Shown: one piece after another, positions 46,333 to 54,459 of the stretch | Numbering within the stretch: position 1 is the first letter of the stretch | Layout: every line of letters starts with the position of its first letter | Made by a program: the position numbers and the translations under genes | The notes under the pieces: model-generated | Seen by the model: the letters and a program-made list of their open reading frames with translations, nothing else | What the model was told of the DNA's origin: nothing | Databases searched by the model: none | NCBI RefSeq assembly: GCF_900110655.1 | Contig: NZ_FOEQ01000002.1 | Span: 372,001 to 436,000, forward strand | Direction: 5' to 3' | DNA: 64,000 nt | From: Pseudomonas soli | GTDB taxonomy: Bacteria > Pseudomonadota > Gammaproteobacteria > Pseudomonadales > Pseudomonadaceae

Positions 46333-47265
46333 ATGACCTCCCCGCTTGCCCGCCTGGCACCTGCTGCCCAGGCAACGCCCTACCGGCTCTTCGACCTCGA
46401 CCTCAAGGCCATCGAACCCCTGAGCCCCTCACTGACGCGCTTCGTCTTCACCGGCGAGGACGTCGCGCTGATGACCACCCTGGCCCCCGACCAGCGTGTG
46501 AAGTTGCTGTTTCCGACCCCTGCCGGCGCGCCATCCAACCTGCCCAAGCACGCGCAATGGCAGCAGGCGCGGCGCGAACTGCCGGCGCAAGACATGCCGC
46601 CCATGCGCACCTACACCATCCGCGCCCTGCGCCGCGAGGCGCTGGAGGTGGATGTGGACTTTGTCCTGCACGGCGTCAATGGCCCGGCATCGGCCTGGGC
46701 CACCCACGCCCGCGTCGGCGACCGCCTGCAGATGGTCGCCCCCAACCTGGCATATGCCGACGACCCCGGCGGCTATGAATGGAAACCGCCACGCAGCGCC
46801 CGGCGCATTCTGCTGATCGGCGACGAAACCGCCCTGCCGGCGATTGCCGGCATCCTCGAACAGCTGGTCACGACCGCGCCGGAGCTGGCAGTCGAAGCCT
46901 TCATCGAAGTCCCGTTGGAAGCCGACTGTCTCGACCTGCGCCAGAGCCCGGCCACCCGCCTGCACTGGCTGCCACGCGACCTGCTGCGCAGCGAGCACGG
47001 CCAAGGCATGCAGCACGCCGTGCGCGAGCTGGCCAGCCTGCCGGCGCTGCGTGGCGCGTCGACGGTCGAGCTGGAAGACGTGGATATCGACGAAAGCATC
47101 CTGTGGGAACAGGCCTGCGGCGAACACGGCGACTTCCATGCCTGGATCGCCGGGGAGTCGGGGACTGTCATGGATATCCGCCGCTACCTGATCAAGGAGC
47201 GCGGACTGCCGCGAGAAAGCCTGACGCTGATGGGCTACTGGCGCGCCGGGCGCGTGTTCGACTGA
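46333..47265 (+). CDS. Siderophore-interacting protein (ferric-siderophore reductase, SIP/ViuB family)
   Basis: The 310-residue cytoplasmic flavoprotein has the FAD-binding segment MRTYTIRALRREALEVDVDF and the NAD(P)H-binding part with RRILLIGDETALPAIAGIL. It ends IRRYLIKERGLPRESLTLMG and YWRAG, the SIP-family signature. It should reduce ferric iron from a siderophore complex. I chose the second ATG (46333) because AGAGG is then 7 bp away; the ATG at 46327 is too close. Its location beside pvdP with an iron-starvation-like box supports a role in the pyoverdine iron cycle, although pyoverdine iron release is usually periplasmic. Confidence 0.9.
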   Translation: MTSPLARLAPAAQATPYRLFDLDLKAIEPLSPSLTRFVFTGEDVALMTTLAPDQRVKLLFPTPAGAPSNLPKHAQWQQARRELPAQDMPPMRTYTIRALRREALEVDVDFVLHGVNGPASAWATHARVGDRLQMVAPNLAYADDPGGYEWKPPRSARRILLIGDETALPAIAGILEQLVTTAPELAVEAFIEVPLEADCLDLRQSPATRLHWLPRDLLRSEHGQGMQHAVRELASLPALRGASTVELEDVDIDESILWEQACGEHGDFHAWIAGESGTVMDIRRYLIKERGLPRESLTLMGYWRAGRVFD

Positions 47266-47274
47266 GCATGAGCA

Positions 47275-47312
47275 GGGGCGCCTTGCGCCCCATCGCAGGC
47301 TTGCCGGCGATG
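47275..47312. repeat. Paired hairpins between the reductase and pvdH
   Basis: GGGGCG/CGCCCC (47275-47291) and CATCGC/GCGATG (47291-47312, with AGGCTTGCCG in the loop) form adjacent stems. The second resembles a REP core. The flanking genes are convergent. Confidence 0.5.
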
Positions 47313-47360
47313 GGGCCCTGACCAGCAATAGACCAAGGGGCCGAACACAGCCCCCGAATA

Positions 47361-48761
47361 TCAACCGGCCTTGACCGCCGCCGCTACGGCTTCGGCAAAT
47401 CTGGCGGCCACTTCATCGATCTGCTCGGCACTGATGATCAACGGCGGCAGGAAGCGCACCACAGCACCATGGCGGCCGCCCAGCTCGAGGATCAGGCCGC
47501 GGCGCAGGCACTCGCGCTGCAGCTTCGGCGCCAGGCTGCGGCATGCCGGCGGATGCCCCTGCGCGTCGCGCTTGCCCGCCGGGTCCACCAGCTCCACGCC
47601 CAGCATCAAGCCACGGCCACGAATGTCGCCCAGCTGCGGATAGTCCTGCTGCAACCGTTGCAGATGCCCACGCAAGCGTTGGCCCATGGCCTCGGCATGC
47701 TCGCACAGGCGATGCTCTACCAGGTACTTCATCACCGCAGAGCCCGCCGCCATGGCCATCTGATTACCACGGAAAGTGCCGGCATGGGCGCCCGGCGACC
47801 ACTGGTCAAGCCAGTCGCGATAGACCATCACCGCCAGTGGCAGGCTGCCGCCGATGGCCTTGGACAGGGTAACCACGTCAGGCACGATGCCGGCGTGCTC
47901 GAAGGCGAACATCTTGCCGGTGCGGGCGAAGCCGCTCTGGATCTCGTCGACGATCAGCGCCACCCCGGCCTGCTCGGTGATCCGACGCAGCCCGCGCAAC
48001 CACTCGATATCGGCAGGGATCACACCGCCCTCGCCCTGCACCACCTCGACGATCACTGCAGCCGGCAGCGCCACCCCGGCTTCGGGGTCGTTCAGCAGGT
48101 TCTCCAGGTAGTGCAGGTTGGCGCGCACGCCCGCCTCGCCACCCAGGCCGAACGGGCAACGGTAGTCATAGGGGTAAGGCAGGAACTGCACGCCATTGTT
48201 CAGCAGCGCGCCAAGGGGCTTTTTCGGCCCAAGGCTGCCCATCAGGCTCAGGGCGCCCTGGGTCATGCCATGGTAGGCGCCCTGGAATGCCAGCACGGTG
48301 CTGCGCCCGGTCACGGTACGCACCAGCTTGAGCGCGGCCTCCACCGCATCGGTGCCGGTCGGGCCGCAGAACTGGATCTTGGCTTCACCGCGCAGGCCCT
48401 CGGGCAACAGGCCGAACAGGTCCTGGACGAACTGGTCCTTGACCGGCGTGGTCAGGTCCAGGGTATGCAGTGGCAGCTCGTCGGCCAGCACGCGCTGGAT
48501 GGCATCGATCACCACCGGATGGTTGTGGCCCAGGGCCAGCGTGCCGGCACCGGCCAGGCAGTCGATGAACTGGCGGCCCTCGACGTCCTCGACGTACAGG
48601 CCACGGGCGCGCTTGAGCGCCAGCGGAATGCGCCGCGGATAGCTACGGGCGTTGGACTCCTGCTGTTGCTGGCGCAGCAGCAGCGGTGAGTCCTCGAATT
48701 CATACAGCGGGCGCGGCGCGGTGGCCGGCAGCACCTGGGCAAGGCTGGAAGCGGTCGACAT
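47361..48761 (-). CDS. pvdH: Diaminobutyrate-2-oxoglutarate aminotransferase PvdH
   Basis: The 466-residue class III aminotransferase converts aspartate semialdehyde and glutamate to L-2,4-diaminobutyrate, a pyoverdine precursor. It has ECLAG-type context IDCLAGAGTLALGHNHPVV, the PLP segments CGPTGTDAVEAALKL and VQGEGGVIPADIEWL, IVDEIQSGFARTGKMFAFEH, and the PLP lysine in TLSKAIGGSLPLAV. The start at 48761 has GAGGGA 9 bp before. An exact iron-starvation box lies 83 bp upstream. Its product is a monomer predicted for the last adenylation domain of the NRPS in this window. Confidence 0.93.
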   Translation of the reverse strand: MSTASSLAQVLPATAPRPLYEFEDSPLLLRQQQQESNARSYPRRIPLALKRARGLYVEDVEGRQFIDCLAGAGTLALGHNHPVVIDAIQRVLADELPLHTLDLTTPVKDQFVQDLFGLLPEGLRGEAKIQFCGPTGTDAVEAALKLVRTVTGRSTVLAFQGAYHGMTQGALSLMGSLGPKKPLGALLNNGVQFLPYPYDYRCPFGLGGEAGVRANLHYLENLLNDPEAGVALPAAVIVEVVQGEGGVIPADIEWLRGLRRITEQAGVALIVDEIQSGFARTGKMFAFEHAGIVPDVVTLSKAIGGSLPLAVMVYRDWLDQWSPGAHAGTFRGNQMAMAAGSAVMKYLVEHRLCEHAEAMGQRLRGHLQRLQQDYPQLGDIRGRGLMLGVELVDPAGKRDAQGHPPACRSLAPKLQRECLRRGLILELGGRHGAVVRFLPPLIISAEQIDEVAARFAEAVAAAVKAG

Positions 48762-48843
48762 CGGAAAATCCCTCGCAAGCAAGCGAATGTGCCCGCCACG
48801 CGCCCTGTAACCGGATGTGTGTCGGGTTCTTATCGCTTGAAAA

Positions 48844-48867
48844 ACGCTTCAGCGAGGTGCGGATTTA
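48844..48867 (-). promoter_or_regulatory. Iron-starvation box before pvdH
   Basis: On the minus strand TAAAT (48867-48863), 16 bases, CGT (48846-48844) matches the PvdS-type consensus exactly, 83 bp upstream of the pvdH ATG. Confidence 0.8.
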
Positions 48868-48893
48868 GCGGTTGCCGTCGGATTTGTTGCGGA

Positions 48894-50216
48894 TCAACCC
48901 CCTGAGCGTGCCGGCACCTGCAGGCGCACCCGCAAGCCATCGGCCTGGCTGTCGAAACGCAGGCTGCCGGCACAGCGCTGGACGATGGCCTGGACGATCG
49001 CCAGCCCCAGGCCGCAGCCGCCGCTCTGGCCGTTGCGCCAGAAACGCTCGGTCAAGTGTTCGAGATCGCCCTGCGCGATGCCCGGGCCATGGTCGCGGAC
49101 GAGGAAGTCCACCTGGCCGTCCTGCGCCTGCACATCCAGCTCCACGGCGGCATCGCCGCCATGGCGCAAGGCGTTGTCCAACAGGTTGCGCAGTGCCGCC
49201 ACCGCCAGCGGCGCCGGCATGCTCAGGTAGACCTTGGCCGCCTCCTCGGGCAGATGCAGGTGAATGCGCCGGTTGTCGCCGCCACCGGCATCCTCGATGG
49301 CCTGTTGGGCAACCTGGGCGGCACTGCACTGCACGCCGTCATCGAACGACAGGCTGCCCTCGACCCGCGCCAGCATCAGCAATTGCTCCAGCGTGCGGTG
49401 CATGCGGTCGGTACCCTGCTCGGCGTGTTCCAGGGCCTGTTCGCGCACCGCGCCGTCAGTCATGCGCGCCACCTGCAGGTGGGTCTTGATCGCGGTCAAC
49501 GGGCTGCGCAGTTCGTGGGCGGCGTCGTCGGTCAGGCGGCGTTCACGCTCGAGGGTCTGGGCGATGCGCAGGAACAGCTGGTTCTGGGTGTCGAGCAACG
49601 GTTGCAGCTCGCTGGGCAAGCCGGCCACCTGCAGGGGTTCGACACTGTCTGCGCGGCGCCTGCGCAAGGCATCGCGCATCCGATTGAGCGGTTCCAGGCC
49701 TTTGCCAAGGCCGATCCACAACAACCCCAGGCTACCCAGCAGAGCCATCAGCACCGGTGCCGAGGCCGCCAGCAGGATCGACTGGTTCAGCGCCTCGCGC
49801 TCCTGGTGACGGTCGGCGGTGGTGATGCGCACATCGCCATGGTTATAGGTGAAGGTACGCCATGAGGCGCCATCGATGGTCTGGTCACGGAACCCGCTGC
49901 GCTCGTCGTCCATGGCGCCATCGTGCTTGTGATTGCTGGCGAGGATTTCGCCGCGCAACGAGCTGACCTGGCAAGCCATGCCATCCGGCACGCTGAACTG
50001 GTCGGCGGAGAAATGCGCATCCTGGCCCTTGGCGGTCAGCGGCTGCGGCAACTGGTCGATCAGCCCCGCGACCATGCGTGCCGAGGCCACCAGCCGCTGG
50101 TCGAGGGAGAACATCATCTGTTGGCGCAGGTCACGCAGCATCCACGCTGCCGCCAGCACCCAGATGACGATGAACACGCTGCCAAGGATCAGCGACAGGC
50201 GTACCCGCAGGCTCAT
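48894..50216 (-). CDS. Sensor histidine kinase (QseC/PmrB class), DsbS-like by context
   Basis: The 440-residue kinase has two membrane helices (about 8-28 and 157-180) around a periplasmic domain. It then has a HisKA domain with the phosphoacceptor in DDAAHELRSPLTAIKTHLQV and a HATPase domain with NLLDNALRHGG, FLVRDHGPGI and GGCGLGLAIVQAI. The start overlaps the regulator stop by 4 bp (ATGA). The arrangement regulator-kinase divergent from dsbD-tlpA-dsbG is that of the P. aeruginosa PA2479-PA2480 system, described from memory as DsbRS and copper-responsive. Its 3' end is only 26 bp from the pvdH iron-starvation box. Confidence 0.9.
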   Translation of the reverse strand: MSLRVRLSLILGSVFIVIWVLAAAWMLRDLRQQMMFSLDQRLVASARMVAGLIDQLPQPLTAKGQDAHFSADQFSVPDGMACQVSSLRGEILASNHKHDGAMDDERSGFRDQTIDGASWRTFTYNHGDVRITTADRHQEREALNQSILLAASAPVLMALLGSLGLLWIGLGKGLEPLNRMRDALRRRRADSVEPLQVAGLPSELQPLLDTQNQLFLRIAQTLERERRLTDDAAHELRSPLTAIKTHLQVARMTDGAVREQALEHAEQGTDRMHRTLEQLLMLARVEGSLSFDDGVQCSAAQVAQQAIEDAGGGDNRRIHLHLPEEAAKVYLSMPAPLAVAALRNLLDNALRHGGDAAVELDVQAQDGQVDFLVRDHGPGIAQGDLEHLTERFWRNGQSGGCGLGLAIVQAIVQRCAGSLRFDSQADGLRVRLQVPARSGG

Positions 50217-50896
50217 GTTGCGGCCTCCTCCGGCGCCTGGGCCGGGCCCAGGCGGTAACCCAGGCCGCGCACGGTCTCGACGATGCTGTTGCCCAGCTTG
50301 CGCCGCAGGTGGTGGATATGCACGTTCAGCGCATTGCTCTCGACTTCGTCGCCGAAACCATAGACGCAGTCCTTGAGCTGCTCGCTGGAGAGCACGCGCC
50401 CCGGGTTCTGCAGCAACGCCTGGAGCAGCGCCTGTTCGCGCCGCGACAGGTCCAGTGGCCGCCCAGCCAGGCTCGCCTCGCAACTGCTGGGGTCGTAGCG
50501 CAGCGGACCATGCTCAATCACGTTCACCGCCCGCCCGGCCACCCGGCGCAGCAGGGTGTGCAAGCGGGCGGCCAGTTCGCGCAGGTCGAAGGGTTTGAGC
50601 AGGTAATCGTCGGCGCCGGCCTGCAGGCCATCGACCCGGTCGGTGACCGCGTCACGAGCGGTGAGCACCAGCACCGGCAGGATCTCGCCCTGCTGGCGCA
50701 GGCGGCGCAGCAGCTTAAGGCCGTCTTCGTCGGGCAGGCCCAGGTCGAGGATCATCACGTCGAACTTGGCGGTCTGCAGCATCTGCCGGGCCTGCGAGGC
50801 GCTGGCCACCCGGTCCACGGTCAGGCCTTGGGCCGAGAGGCCGGCGCAGATGCCGCTGGCAATCAGGTCGTCGTCCTCGCAGAGCAGAACGTGCAT
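50213..50896 (-). CDS. OmpR/PhoB-family response regulator (PmrA/QseB subfamily), DsbR-like by context
   Basis: The 227-residue regulator starts MHVLLCEDDDLIASGICAGL. Its phosphoacceptor Asp is in VMILDLGLPDEDGLKLLRRL, and Lys is in YLLKPFDLRELAARL. The winged-helix domain has DLSRREQALLQALLQNPGRV and SNALNVHIHHLRRKLG. The PmrA/QseB subfamily usually binds CTTAAT-like direct repeats, and such a repeat lies between this gene and dsbD. AGGAG precedes the ATG at 50896. Confidence 0.92.
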   Translation of the reverse strand: MHVLLCEDDDLIASGICAGLSAQGLTVDRVASASQARQMLQTAKFDVMILDLGLPDEDGLKLLRRLRQQGEILPVLVLTARDAVTDRVDGLQAGADDYLLKPFDLRELAARLHTLLRRVAGRAVNVIEHGPLRYDPSSCEASLAGRPLDLSRREQALLQALLQNPGRVLSSEQLKDCVYGFGDEVESNALNVHIHHLRRKLGNSIVETVRGLGYRLGPAQAPEEAAT

Positions 50897-51016
50897 GGGG
50901 AGCTCCTGGGTGGGGAAGATGGCATTGCACAGGTTCATCATTAAGGGGGGATTATGAACCGGTTTGGCGACGTTCGTCGGGCTGATAGCATCGAGCGCTG
51001 TAACTCTCCCACCAAT

Positions 51017-51028
51017 GGTCCTAGGACC
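51017..51028. promoter_or_regulatory. 12-bp palindrome in the regulator/dsbD intergenic region
   Basis: GGTCCTAGGACC is a perfect palindrome next to the TTAA direct repeat. It could be a second operator or a chance palindrome. I cannot assign a protein. Confidence 0.3.
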
Positions 51029-51030
51029 AG

Positions 51031-51047
51031 CTTAACCTTCAGTTAAT
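51031..51047 (+). promoter_or_regulatory. PmrA-like direct repeat operator
   Basis: CTTAAC-CTTCA-GTTAAT has two TTAA half-sites 11 bp apart, the spacing of PmrA-type boxes (CTTAAT-N5-CTTAAT). It lies 48 bp before dsbD and 135 bp before the regulator. Confidence 0.55.
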
Positions 51048-51095
51048 ACCCCAAGGCCAGCATGGCCTCCTTCAAAGTTCTGCCAAGGCGTCGAC

Positions 51096-52814
51096 ATGCG
51101 TGTTCTCCTGCTTTTCCTGACATTCCTGCTCGCCGGCCCTCTACAGGCCAACCCGTTCGCGGTCAAACCGGACTTCCTGCCGGTGAACGAAGCCTTCGTG
51201 CTGACCCACGACCGCCTGGAAAACGGCCAGATGCGCCTGCATTTCCAGATCAAGGACGGCTACTACCTTTACCAGAAACGCCTGAAGTTCGACGGCCTGC
51301 CCCCCGAGCAGCACCCGCCCCTGCCCCAGGCCGAGAACCACCACGACGAGTTCTTCGGCGACAGCGCGGTCTACCGCACCGAACTCGAGCTGCTGCTGCC
51401 GGCCAACGCCAGCGGTGAACTGCGCCTGGGCTGGCAAGGCTGCGCGGACGCAGGGCTATGCTATCCGCCACAGACCACCCCGATCGCCCTTGGCGGGGCG
51501 GCTGCGGCAACGCCGGCTGCCGACCAGGCCAGCGACCAAGCCCTGGCCGGCACCCTGCAACACGACAGCCTGGCCTGGAGCCTGCTGGCCTTCTTCGGCC
51601 TGGGCCTGCTGCTGGCCTTCACCCCCTGCTCGCTGCCGATGCTGCCGATCCTCGCCGGGCTGGTCCTGGGCAATGGCGCCAGCGCTCGCCGTGGCTGGTG
51701 GCTGGCCGGCGTCTATGTGTTGAGCATGGCCCTGGTGTACGCCGCACTCGGCGTGATTGCCGCGCTGCTGGGCGCCAGCCTGCAGGCCTGGCTGCAACAA
51801 CCCTGGCTGCTGGGTAGCCTGGCCGGGCTGTTCGTGCTGCTCGCCCTGCCGATGTTCGGTGCCTTCGAACTGCAACTGCCCGCCGCCCTGCGTGACCGCC
51901 TGGACCGCGCCGGCCAAGGCACCCGTGGCGGCAACCTGTACGGCGCGGCGTTACTGGGCGCCCTGTCGGGCTTGCTGCTGGGCCCCTGCATGACCGCGCC
52001 ACTAGCCGGCGCGCTGCTGTTCATTGCCCAGAGCGGCGACGTGCTGCAAGGGGCACTGGTGCTGTTCGCCCTCGGCCTGGGCATGGGTGTCCCGCTGTTG
52101 CTGCTGGTCACCCTGGGCAATCGCTACCTGCCACGCCCGGGCGCCTGGATGAACCTGGTCAAGGGCTTGTTCGGCTTCGTGTTCCTGGCCATGGCCCTGT
52201 ACACCGTGCGCGGCCTGCTGCCGGAAACGCTGGTACTGGCCCTGGCTGGCGCCTGGTTGATCGCCCTGGGCTGGGCCGCCTGGCCTGCCCTGCAGCGTTT
52301 GCCCGCCTTGCGTGCGATCCCCCTGCTGGGCGCGCTGTGGGGTGGCCTGCTGCTGGTGGGCGCCGCAGCCGGTGGCAACGATGTGTGGCAGCCTTTGCAG
52401 CCTTTTGCCGGCAAGAGCACGGCCACGGCCCCCGCCAGCGGCCACGACGCCTTTGTCACCGTCAGCGCACCGGCCGAGCTGCAACGTGAACTCGATGCCG
52501 CCAAAGCCCGTGGCCAATGGGTGCTGGTGGACTATTACGCCGACTGGTGCGTGTCATGCAAAGTCATGGAGAAGCAGGTGTTCGCCCGTGCCGATGTCCA
52601 GGCCAGCCTTGACGATGTGCACCTGCTGCGCCTGGATGTGACCGCCGACTCCCCAGCCAGCCGCGAGCTGCTGCAACGCTACCAGGTCCCGGGCCCGCCC
52701 AGCCTGATCTGGGTCGGCCCGGAGGGCGAGGAACGTCGCGCCCGCCGCATCACCGGTGAAATCGACGCCGCCGGGTTCCTCCAGCACTGGGCCCAGACCA
52801 GGAGCCAAGGCTGA
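51096..52814 (+). CDS. dsbD: Thiol:disulfide interchange protein DsbD
   Basis: The 572-residue protein carries reductant from cytoplasmic thioredoxin to periplasmic partners. It has a signal peptide ending PLQA and an N-terminal DsbD-alpha domain with cysteines in GCADAGLCYPP. The eight-helix membrane domain has its two key cysteines in FTPCSLPMLPI and GPCMTAPLAG, and the C-terminal thioredoxin-like gamma domain has YADWCVSCKVME. Its stop overlaps the next start by one base. It is the first gene of dsbD-tlpA-dsbG, divergent from the two-component system. Confidence 0.94.
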   Translation: MRVLLLFLTFLLAGPLQANPFAVKPDFLPVNEAFVLTHDRLENGQMRLHFQIKDGYYLYQKRLKFDGLPPEQHPPLPQAENHHDEFFGDSAVYRTELELLLPANASGELRLGWQGCADAGLCYPPQTTPIALGGAAAATPAADQASDQALAGTLQHDSLAWSLLAFFGLGLLLAFTPCSLPMLPILAGLVLGNGASARRGWWLAGVYVLSMALVYAALGVIAALLGASLQAWLQQPWLLGSLAGLFVLLALPMFGAFELQLPAALRDRLDRAGQGTRGGNLYGAALLGALSGLLLGPCMTAPLAGALLFIAQSGDVLQGALVLFALGLGMGVPLLLLVTLGNRYLPRPGAWMNLVKGLFGFVFLAMALYTVRGLLPETLVLALAGAWLIALGWAAWPALQRLPALRAIPLLGALWGGLLLVGAAAGGNDVWQPLQPFAGKSTATAPASGHDAFVTVSAPAELQRELDAAKARGQWVLVDYYADWCVSCKVMEKQVFARADVQASLDDVHLLRLDVTADSPASRELLQRYQVPGPPSLIWVGPEGEERRARRITGEIDAAGFLQHWAQTRSQG

Positions 52815-53644
52815 TGCTCACCATCACCCTCGGGCCGCTGACCATGGCCCTCAACCACCTGCTGCTGCTTGCCGCACTGGGCATCGCCAGCCTGGTCGGC
52901 TGGCGGGTCGCAAGGCGCGGCGGCGAAAACCCCGAGTCGGCGCTGTTCAACCTGTTCCTGCTGGGCTTGCTGTTCGCCCGCCTGGGTTTTGTCCTCGCCT
53001 ACTGGCCGATGTACCGTGACGACCCGCTGCAGATCATCGATATCCGCGACGGCGGCTTCCTGCTCTGGGGCGGGCTGCTGGGCATCGTCCTCGGCACCTT
53101 GTGGCAAGGCTGGCGCCGCCCGGGCCTGCGCCGCCCGCTGGGCTGGGCGCTGTTCAGCGGCGCCCTGTTCTGGGGGTTGGCCAGCCTGGCCAGCCACCTC
53201 TACAGCAAAGGCACCGAGCTGCCCGACATGAGCCTGCGCGACAGCCGCGGCCAGGCGGTGGCCCTGCACGACTACCGCGGCCGCCCGCTGGTGATCAACA
53301 TCTGGGCCACCTGGTGCCCACCCTGCCGCCGCGAGATGCCGGTGCTGCAACAGGCCGAGGACGACTATCCCCACGTGACCTTCCTGTTCGTCAACCAGGG
53401 GGAGACCCCCGAGAACGTTAGCACCTTCATGGCCACCACCGGCCTGACCCTCTCCAACGTGCTGTTCGACGGCACCGGCGAGCTGGCCCGCAAGGTCGGC
53501 TCCATGGCCCTGCCCACCACCCTGTTCTACAACGCCGAAGGGCGGCTGGTCGGCAGCCACCTGGGCGAACTGTCGCGCGCCAGCTTGCGCCACGCCCTGG
53601 AACCCTTCGAACGCGCCAACGCGCCCGCCCCACAAGGAAACTGA
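52814..53644 (+). CDS. TlpA/DsbE-like redoxin with N-terminal membrane domain
   Basis: The 276-residue protein has about four membrane helices in its first 130 residues, resembling a prolipoprotein diacylglyceryl transferase-like module. A periplasmic thioredoxin-like domain of the TlpA/ResA type follows, with WATWCPPCRREMPVL as the active site and MALPTTLFYN holding the cis-Pro. It should receive electrons from DsbD and reduce disulfides in the periplasm. It overlaps dsbD by one base and is one base from dsbG. The matching P. aeruginosa gene is, from memory, PA2477. Confidence 0.88.
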   Translation: MLTITLGPLTMALNHLLLLAALGIASLVGWRVARRGGENPESALFNLFLLGLLFARLGFVLAYWPMYRDDPLQIIDIRDGGFLLWGGLLGIVLGTLWQGWRRPGLRRPLGWALFSGALFWGLASLASHLYSKGTELPDMSLRDSRGQAVALHDYRGRPLVINIWATWCPPCRREMPVLQQAEDDYPHVTFLFVNQGETPENVSTFMATTGLTLSNVLFDGTGELARKVGSMALPTTLFYNAEGRLVGSHLGELSRASLRHALEPFERANAPAPQGN

Positions 53645-53645
53645 C

Positions 53646-54404
53646 ATGCGATTGAATGCGCTGCTGCCCCTGACCCTCGCCCTGCTCGCCGCCCCCTCGC
53701 TGCAAGCAGAGGAACTGCCCAAGGCGATCCAGCAACTGCAAGCCAAGGGCGCCGTGATCAAGGGCAGCTTCGACGCCCCCAATGGGCTGCGCGGCTATGC
53801 CGCCGAGTACCACAACAACGGCATCGCCCTGTACCTCACCCCCGACGGCAAGCACGTGCTGGTCGGCAGCCTGTTCGACGAGCAAGGCAAGGACCTCAGC
53901 GCCGAGCCACTGGAAAAACTGGTGTACGCACCGATGAGCAAGGCCGTGTGGGCGAAGATGGAAAAGACCGCCTGGATCCAGGACGGCAAGGTCGACGCGC
54001 CGCGTACCGTCTACCTGTTTAGCGACCCCAACTGCCCCTACTGCAACATGTTCTGGCAACAGGCCCGTCCTTGGGTCGAGTCAGGCAAGGTGCAGCTGCG
54101 CCACATCATGGTCGGCATCATCCGCGAGGACAGCCCGGGCAAGTCCGCCGCGCTGCTCGCCGCCAAGGACCCGGCCAAGGCCTTGCAGGAACACGAGAAG
54201 GCCGGCAAGGCCAGCACGCTCAAGGCACTGGACAAGGTGCCGGAGGCGGTACAGAAGAAGCTCGAGGCGAACCTGGCGCTGATGGAGGAACTGGGCCTGG
54301 CGGCAACCCCGGCGATCTTCTATCAGGACGAGCAGGGGCAGCTGCAGAGCCAACAAGGCGCCCCGCGGCCGGAGATGCTCGGGAAGATCCTCGGCAAACG
54401 CTGA
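53646..54404 (+). CDS. dsbG: Disulfide isomerase/thiol-disulfide oxidase DsbG
   Basis: The 252-residue precursor has a signal peptide ending SLQA. It then has the DsbC/G N-terminal dimerisation domain and a thioredoxin fold with the active site DPNCPYCNMFWQQ, with the cis-Pro in ATPAIFY near the C-terminus. DsbG protects single cysteines from over-oxidation and isomerises disulfides, and it is kept reduced by DsbD. It ends the three-gene operon. A perfect inverted repeat separates it from the convergent NRPS gene. Confidence 0.93.
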   Translation: MRLNALLPLTLALLAAPSLQAEELPKAIQQLQAKGAVIKGSFDAPNGLRGYAAEYHNNGIALYLTPDGKHVLVGSLFDEQGKDLSAEPLEKLVYAPMSKAVWAKMEKTAWIQDGKVDAPRTVYLFSDPNCPYCNMFWQQARPWVESGKVQLRHIMVGIIREDSPGKSAALLAAKDPAKALQEHEKAGKASTLKALDKVPEAVQKKLEANLALMEELGLAATPAIFYQDEQGQLQSQQGAPRPEMLGKILGKR

Positions 54405-54408
54405 AAAC

Positions 54409-54455
54409 CATCGCGGGGCAAGCGGCACAGAGTCGATGCGACTTGCCCCGCGATG
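54409..54455. repeat. 14-bp perfect inverted repeat between dsbG and the NRPS
   Basis: CATCGCGGGGCAAG (54409-54422) is repeated in inverted form as CTTGCCCCGCGATG (54442-54455) across a 19-base loop. It resembles the Pseudomonas REP family and lies between convergent genes. Confidence 0.65.
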
Positions 54456-54459
54456 ACCG

